From positions 60,872-124,871 of the forward strand of contig CAWDME010000021.1 in the NCBI GenBank assembly GCA_963803335.1: a stretch of 64,000 bases of DNA, written 5' to 3'. Made by a program: the position numbers and the translations under genes. Every line of letters begins with the position of its first letter. Position 1 is the stretch's first letter. Source of the stretch: DASSUW01 sp963803335 (GTDB taxonomy: Bacteria > Actinomycetota > Thermoleophilia > Solirubrobacterales > Solirubrobacteraceae). This document shows positions 59,785 to 64,000 of this stretch, piece by piece. Under the pieces are notes generated by a model, which searched no databases, was not told the origin of the DNA, and saw only the letters and a program-made list of their open reading frames with translations.

Positions 59785-61022
59785 GCCCGCAGCGCGGCGA
59801 TCTCGTTCGCGTAGGCGAAGACCTGGGCGGCGCCGAACACGTTCCAGGGATCCACGACGAGGCAATCGGCCTTGGCCCTGTCGGCGATCGCACCCAGCGC
59901 CTCCGGCCGCTCGAACGCGCTGTGGTTGGTGGCCACGAACACCACGTCCGCGTCGGCGACGGCCTGCTCGAACGACGCGCTCGGCGTCGCCACCACGGGA
60001 TCGTGGACGGCGACGTCCGCCAGCTCGCGGTCGAGCAGCCGCACGAGCTTGTGGGCCAGCGAGTCGCGCTCATCGTCGGTGTCGCGCTTGAAGGCGAGGC
60101 CGAGCACCGCCACCTTGCGCTCGCGCAGCGAGCCGCCGAGCCGGCGCTTGACGCCGTCGATGAGGAACAGCGGCACGCTCTCGTGCACGCGCGAGACGCC
60201 GAGCAGCATGCCCGGCGCGTTCGACTTCTCCTCGCTGAACGCGAAGTCCTTGCGCAGGCACGTGCCGGCGGTGAGCCCCGGCATCGCCATCCCTCCGCGC
60301 GGATAGTCGCGATTGATCAGGTCGATGACGTCGAACACGTTCGCGCCGTAGCGCTCGCAGTCCATCATCAGCAGGTTGGGGAGCGCGAACGTCGTGTAGC
60401 GCAGGATGTTGGTCCAGATCTTCGCCAGCTCGGCCTGCACGGGCGTGGTCTGCACGATCGGCGCGCCGAGCGTCTCGAACAGCCGCGCGGCACGCTCGCC
60501 GGACGCCTCGCCGACGCCGCCGACGATGCACGGCAGCGTCCCGATCTCGGCCAGGAAGCGGTCGGCCGCGATCCGCTCCGGCACGTGCGCCACGAAGACG
60601 TCCTCGCCGGCGGTGAAGCCACGCTGCTTCTCCAGGTAGCCGGCCACGAAGTCGGTGGTGCCGGGAGCGACCGTCGACCGCAGCACGAGCAGCTGCCCCG
60701 CCGTGAGCACCGGCAGCAGGTCGTCGAGCACCGAGCGGATGTCGCCGAGGTCGATCTCGATGTGCGACAGCGTCGGCGTGCCGAGCGTGAGCACGATCGC
60801 CTTCGCGCGGCCGGCGTCGGTGGGGCGGGCGCTGACGTCGAGCTCGACGCGCGCCAGCAGCTCGTCGGTGCCCGGTTCCTTGAACGGCATCCGCCGCGCC
60901 CGCACGGCTTCGAGCACGTCGGGGTCCTTGTCGACGCCGAGCACGCGCAGCCCGGCGTCCGCGAACGCCAGCGCGAGCGGCAGCCCGACACGGCCCAGGC
61001 CGATGACCGAGACGTCGTACAC
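59781..61022 (-). CDS. UDP-N-acetyl-hexosamine 6-dehydrogenase-like (nucleotide sugar dehydrogenase)
   Basis: 413 residues from GTG at 61020-61022. NAD loop VSVIGLGRVGLPLALAFADAG, STVAPGTTDF, HVPERIAAD, catalytic Cys in TAGTCLRKDFAF, C-terminal LGLAFKRDTDDERDS. It differs from the second dehydrogenase of the locus (56612-57844), so the two probably act on different UDP-sugars, for instance UDP-GlcNAc and UDP-Glc or UDP-ManNAc. Its stop overlaps the epimerase start by four bases. Active-site class alone does not settle the substrate. Confidence 0.88.
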   Translation of the reverse strand: MYDVSVIGLGRVGLPLALAFADAGLRVLGVDKDPDVLEAVRARRMPFKEPGTDELLARVELDVSARPTDAGRAKAIVLTLGTPTLSHIEIDLGDIRSVLDDLLPVLTAGQLLVLRSTVAPGTTDFVAGYLEKQRGFTAGEDVFVAHVPERIAADRFLAEIGTLPCIVGGVGEASGERAARLFETLGAPIVQTTPVQAELAKIWTNILRYTTFALPNLLMMDCERYGANVFDVIDLINRDYPRGGMAMPGLTAGTCLRKDFAFSEEKSNAPGMLLGVSRVHESVPLFLIDGVKRRLGGSLRERKVAVLGLAFKRDTDDERDSLAHKLVRLLDRELADVAVHDPVVATPSASFEQAVADADVVFVATNHSAFERPEALGAIADRAKADCLVVDPWNVFGAAQVFAYANEIAALRA

Positions 61023-61033
61023 GCGACAGGAAT

Positions 61034-61849
61034 CTAGCGGCGCAGCAGGCGCTCTCGCGCCCACTGGAGCGCGAAGCCGGCCACGAAGCGCGGGTTGTAG
61101 CGCAGGTAGCGCCGCCACAGCCTCCGCGGCTCGTGCGCGAGCCGGAACAGCCACTCGAGCCCGTTGCGCTGCATCCATGCCGGCGCCTGCGGGATCAGGC
61201 CGCCGTGGAAGTCGAACGCGGCGCCGACGCCGACGAGCACGCAGCGCGACAGCCGCGCGCTCATCTCGGCCATCCACAGCTCCTGCTTCGGGACGCCGAT
61301 GCCGACCCACACGATCTCGGCGTGCGAGCGCTGGATGTCGGCCGCGACCTCGCCCTTCTCCGCGTCGGTCAGCTCGCGGAACGGCGGCGCGTAGCCGCCG
61401 ACGATCTTCAGTCCCGGGTAGCGCAGCCGCAGGTTGCGGGTGAGCTGGACGAGCGCGCCGTGGCTGCGCCCGCCGTAGAGGTACATGCGGCGGCCGGTGC
61501 GCGCCGCGCGCTCGCAGGCCTTGTCCATCAGGTCCGGGCCGTACACGCGGTCGTCGATGTCGTGGCCGAGCGCCTTGAGCGCCCACACGAGCGGCTGGCC
61601 GTCGGGGACGACGAGGTCGGAGGCGAGAACGGCATCGCGCAGCTCGGGATCGTCGTGCGTTGCCATCACGAGGTGGGTGGCGGACGCGCAGATGTAACCG
61701 CCCCTGCCACCGGCGATCGTCGCGTCGATCCAGTCGAGCGTCCCCTCGTAGTCCGTCAGCGCGAGCGGAACGCCGAGGACGTCGGCGGTCTCGGGCGCCT
61801 GGGGGGCCGTGTCGGCGGCCGGTGTCGGGGCGGGGCGGGTGCGGTCCAT
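61034..61849 (-). CDS. WecG/TagA/CpsF family glycosyltransferase
   Basis: 271 residues from ATG at 61847-61849. GYICASATHLVMATHDDPEL, VVPDGQPLVWALK, YLYGG, PGLKIVGGYAPPF, VWVGIGVPKQELWM and VGVGAAFDFHGG mark the GT26 family. Members add ManNAc or ManNAcA to GlcNAc-PP-undecaprenol, usually the second step of teichoic-acid-linkage or common-antigen units. With the dehydrogenases nearby, an N-acetylmannosaminuronate donor is plausible. It is divergent from the Gfo/Idh gene. Confidence 0.91.
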   Translation of the reverse strand: MDRTRPAPTPAADTAPQAPETADVLGVPLALTDYEGTLDWIDATIAGGRGGYICASATHLVMATHDDPELRDAVLASDLVVPDGQPLVWALKALGHDIDDRVYGPDLMDKACERAARTGRRMYLYGGRSHGALVQLTRNLRLRYPGLKIVGGYAPPFRELTDAEKGEVAADIQRSHAEIVWVGIGVPKQELWMAEMSARLSRCVLVGVGAAFDFHGGLIPQAPAWMQRNGLEWLFRLAHEPRRLWRRYLRYNPRFVAGFALQWARERLLRR

Positions 61850-61921
61850 TCGGCAGTACCAACGCGTGAAGGCGCGCGCTGGAGCGGTCTTGCCCGCCCG
61901 GAGAGTGTATGAACCGCGCAG

Positions 61922-61927
61922 TAGACT
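61922..61927 (+). promoter_or_regulatory. -10 box for the Gfo/Idh-aminotransferase unit
   Basis: TAGACT, nine bases before the ATG at 61937, in the 87-base divergent gap. I see no convincing -35 at the normal distance. Confidence 0.4.
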
Positions 61928-61936
61928 GGCGCGGCG

Positions 61937-62971
61937 ATGACGACCGAACGCCCTTTGCGGGTCGCTGTCGCCGGCCTGGGATATTGGGGTCCGAACATCG
62001 CGCGCAACGTCGCGCGCCTCTCGGATGCCGAGCTCGCGTGGTGCTGCGACGCCGCCGCAGACAACCGCGACCGCCTCGCCGAACAGTTTCCCGGCGTGCG
62101 CTTCACCGACAATCTCGACGAGGTGCTGGCCGACGAGACCGTCGACGCCGTCGTGCTCGCCACGCCGGTGCCCAGCCACGCGCCGCTGGCCCTGCGCGTG
62201 CTGCAGGCCGGCAAGCACTGCTTCGTCGAGAAGCCGATGGCGCAGTCGGCCGCCGACGCCGAGGCCGTGGTGGCCGCCGCCGAGGCCAACGACCGCGTGC
62301 TGATGGTCGGGCACCTGCTCGAGTACCACCCGGGCGTGATGAAGCTCAAGCAGCTGATCGACGACGGCGAGCTCGGGCGGATCCTCTACATCTACGGCAA
62401 CCGCCTGAACTTGGGGAAGCTGCGCGCGGACGAGAACGCGCTGTGGTCGCTCGGCGCCCACGACGTGTCCGTCCTGCTGCGCCTCGCCGGCGAGGAGCCC
62501 TACGAGGTCGAAGCGCGTGGGGAGAGCTACATGCGCGAGGCGATCGAGGACGTCGTGTTCTGCTTCCTGCGCTTCCCGTCAGGCCTGGCCGCCCACCTGC
62601 ACCTCTCCTGGCTCGATCCGCACAAGGAGCGTCGCTTCACCGTCGTGGGTGAGACCCGGATGGCGACGTTCGACGACATGGCGCTCGAGGGCAAGATCAC
62701 GATCTACGACAAGGGCTTCGACGAGCATTCGAACTCGTACGGCGAGTACATCACCCGCTCGGGCGACATCTGGAGCCCGCGGATCTCAAACGTCGAGCCG
62801 CTGCGCACCGAGGTCCAGCACTTCGTCGAGTGCATCCGCAACGGCACCACGCCGATCTCCGACGGCGTCGCCGGCCTGCGCGTCGTGCGGGTGCTCGAGG
62901 GCCTCCAGCAGTCACTCGACGCCACCCGCCGCGAGGGCCTCGCCCGCACTGTCGCGCTGACCGGGAGCTAG
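61937..62971 (+). CDS. Gfo/Idh/MocA oxidoreductase (WbpB-like)
   Basis: 344 residues. The N-terminal NAD domain has VAVAGLGYWGPNIARN, then ATPVPSHAPLALRVLQAGKHCFVEKPMA with the catalytic Lys in EKP; the C-terminal alpha/beta domain follows. In the WbpB group the enzyme oxidises C3 of a UDP-N-acetyl-hexosaminuronate, preparing it for an aminotransferase. The next gene is exactly such a DegT-type enzyme, two bases after the stop, which supports this reading. Confidence 0.88.
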   Translation: MTTERPLRVAVAGLGYWGPNIARNVARLSDAELAWCCDAAADNRDRLAEQFPGVRFTDNLDEVLADETVDAVVLATPVPSHAPLALRVLQAGKHCFVEKPMAQSAADAEAVVAAAEANDRVLMVGHLLEYHPGVMKLKQLIDDGELGRILYIYGNRLNLGKLRADENALWSLGAHDVSVLLRLAGEEPYEVEARGESYMREAIEDVVFCFLRFPSGLAAHLHLSWLDPHKERRFTVVGETRMATFDDMALEGKITIYDKGFDEHSNSYGEYITRSGDIWSPRISNVEPLRTEVQHFVECIRNGTTPISDGVAGLRVVRVLEGLQQSLDATRREGLARTVALTGS

Positions 62972-62973
62972 CC

Positions 62974-64000
62974 GTGGCGCTGTCAACGACTTCAGTCCCA
63001 CTGTTCGACACCCGCACGCCCTTGGAGCCGCTGCGCGCCGAGATCGACGCCAAGCTGACCGAGGTGCTCGACGACAGCCGCTTCATCCTCGGGCCGGAGG
63101 TCGCCGCGTTCGAGGCGGAGTTTGCCGAGTACGTCGGCGCCAAGCACGGGATCGGTGTCGGCAACGGGACCGACGCGATCACGCTCGCCCTGCGGGCGAT
63201 GGGCGTGGGCCCGGGCGACGAGGTGGTCGTGCCGTCGTTCACGTTCTACGCCTCGGCCGAGGCGATCCCGCTGACCGGCGCCCGGCCGGTGTTCTGCGAC
63301 GTCGATCCCGAGACGTTCTGCGTCACGCCGGAGACAGTGCGCGCGGCGCTCACGCCGCGCACGAAGGCCGTCGTGGTCGTCCACCTGTTCGGCAACGTCG
63401 CGCCGGTGCGCGAGATCGAGGCGCTCGGCGTCCCGGTGCTCGAGGATGCGGCCCAGGCCGCGGGCTCGCGCGGGCCGGATGGGCGACCGGGGAGCCTCGG
63501 CACCGCCGCGACGTTCTCGTTCTTCCCGTCCAAGAACCTCGGCGCGTTCGGCGACGGCGGGGCGATCACCACGCGCGACGACGAGGTCGCCGAGCGGGTG
63601 CGGATGCTGCGCTTCCACGGCTCGCGCGACAAGCAGACGTTCGAGCTGATCGGTCACAACTCGCGGCTCGATGAGCTGCAGGCGGCGATCCTGCGCGTGC
63701 AGCTCCCGCACCTCGAGCAGTGGGCCGACGGCCGCCGCCGCGCGGGCGAGCACTACCGCGAGGCGGGGCTCGGCGAGCTGGTGGACCTGCCGCGGGCGCT
63801 GGGCGAGCCGGCCTGGCACCTGTATGTGGTGCGCCATCAGCGCGCCGACGACCTCGCCGCCGCGCTGAAGGCCGGCGGGATCGGCCACAAGGCCTACTAC
63901 CGCGTGCCGACGCACCTGCAGCCGGCGATGCGCGAGTTCGCGCCGGACCACGAGCTGCCCGGGACTGACGAGGCGGCGCGCACGCACCTCGCGATCCCGA
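62974..64000 (+). CDS. DegT/DnrJ/EryC1/StrS aminotransferase (WbpE-like), 3' truncated by window edge
   Basis: GTG at 62974; 342 residues visible, nearly the whole protein. PLP-lysine in FFPSKNLGAFGDGG (Lys187), GNGTDAITLALRA, PSFTFYASAEA, EDAAQAAGS and HNSRLDELQAAIL are family signatures. It transfers an amino group from glutamate to C3 of a 3-keto nucleotide sugar, following the WbpB-like reaction. An acetyltransferase (WbpD-like) would be expected beyond the window. With the UDP-sugar dehydrogenases this resembles the path to a 2,3-diacetamido uronic acid. Confidence 0.92.
   Translation, partial: MALSTTSVPLFDTRTPLEPLRAEIDAKLTEVLDDSRFILGPEVAAFEAEFAEYVGAKHGIGVGNGTDAITLALRAMGVGPGDEVVVPSFTFYASAEAIPLTGARPVFCDVDPETFCVTPETVRAALTPRTKAVVVVHLFGNVAPVREIEALGVPVLEDAAQAAGSRGPDGRPGSLGTAATFSFFPSKNLGAFGDGGAITTRDDEVAERVRMLRFHGSRDKQTFELIGHNSRLDELQAAILRVQLPHLEQWADGRRRAGEHYREAGLGELVDLPRALGEPAWHLYVVRHQRADDLAAALKAGGIGHKAYYRVPTHLQPAMREFAPDHELPGTDEAARTHLAIP

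Overview
The window is 64 kb of very GC-rich, densely packed bacterial chromosome. It looks actinobacterial, most likely class Thermoleophilia (Solirubrobacter or Conexibacter type). Reasons: actinobacterial biotin-carboxylase/BCCP fusion plus PccB-type beta and epsilon-like acyl-CoA carboxylase subunits, an AAC(2')-I-type acetyltransferase, EspC/WXG100-type proteins, and secreted proteins of kinds common in Solirubrobacterales. The lineage is inference. I see no rRNA, tRNA, CRISPR array, insertion sequence or prophage. No gene-free stretch exceeds about 160 bases. About two dozen neighbouring gene pairs overlap by 1 or 4 bases (ATGA, GTGA, TTGA, TGATG), and many transcription-unit heads have a TANNNT box 6 to 9 bases before the start codon, as expected for leaderless mRNAs.

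Layout. 0-8 kb: end of a PLP decarboxylase, two tandem secreted M1 aminopeptidases, an M20 peptidase and an acyl-CoA carboxylase alpha chain, then a histidine phosphatase and a GNAT protein. 8.3-11.8 kb: five overlapping minus-strand genes forming a type VII-like polymorphic-toxin cassette (EspC-like protein, WXG100-WHH nuclease toxin, SUKH immunity protein, two probable accessory proteins). 11.8-16 kb: sulfur assimilation (ferredoxin sulfite/nitrite reductase, cysD, cysN) and a small acyl-CoA carboxylase epsilon-like gene. 16-24.7 kb: a secreted metallophosphatase; deoC with an aldehyde dehydrogenase and a non-catalytic dehydrogenase relative; a PAS-GAF histidine kinase, AAC(2')-I and an acyl-CoA carboxylase beta chain in one overlapping run. 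24.7-29.3 kb: a large secreted protein, a quinone-oxidoreductase-like protein, the methylmalonyl-CoA mutase large subunit and a TetR regulator. Carboxylase alpha, beta and epsilon-like genes with the mutase supply the propionyl-CoA to succinyl-CoA route.

29.3-37.7 kb: cupin-selA, an FkbM-like methyltransferase facing it, then three glycosyltransferases that run by overlaps into selB, followed by an AT-richer gene encoding an AbiEi-like/Fic fusion. 37.7-42.5 kb: a cupredoxin/DUF1501/DUF1800 export operon, a nitrilase and an M28 peptidase.

42.5-64 kb is mostly surface polysaccharide. It has an initiating sugar-phosphate transferase, UDP-glucuronate decarboxylase, an O-antigen-ligase-like protein with repeats, four further glycosyltransferases including a WecG/TagA type, two UDP-sugar 6-dehydrogenases, a CDP-glucose-dehydratase-like enzyme, an epimerase, a Gfo/Idh oxidoreductase and a DegT aminotransferase. 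The last set resembles a route to an amino-uronic acid. Between these lie a ferritin/TenA/methyltransferase operon, a LysR-alpha/beta-hydrolase fusion, an ECF sigma factor and an MBL-fold hydrolase. Three polysaccharide genes carry single-base frame breaks, which may be sequence errors or real lesions.
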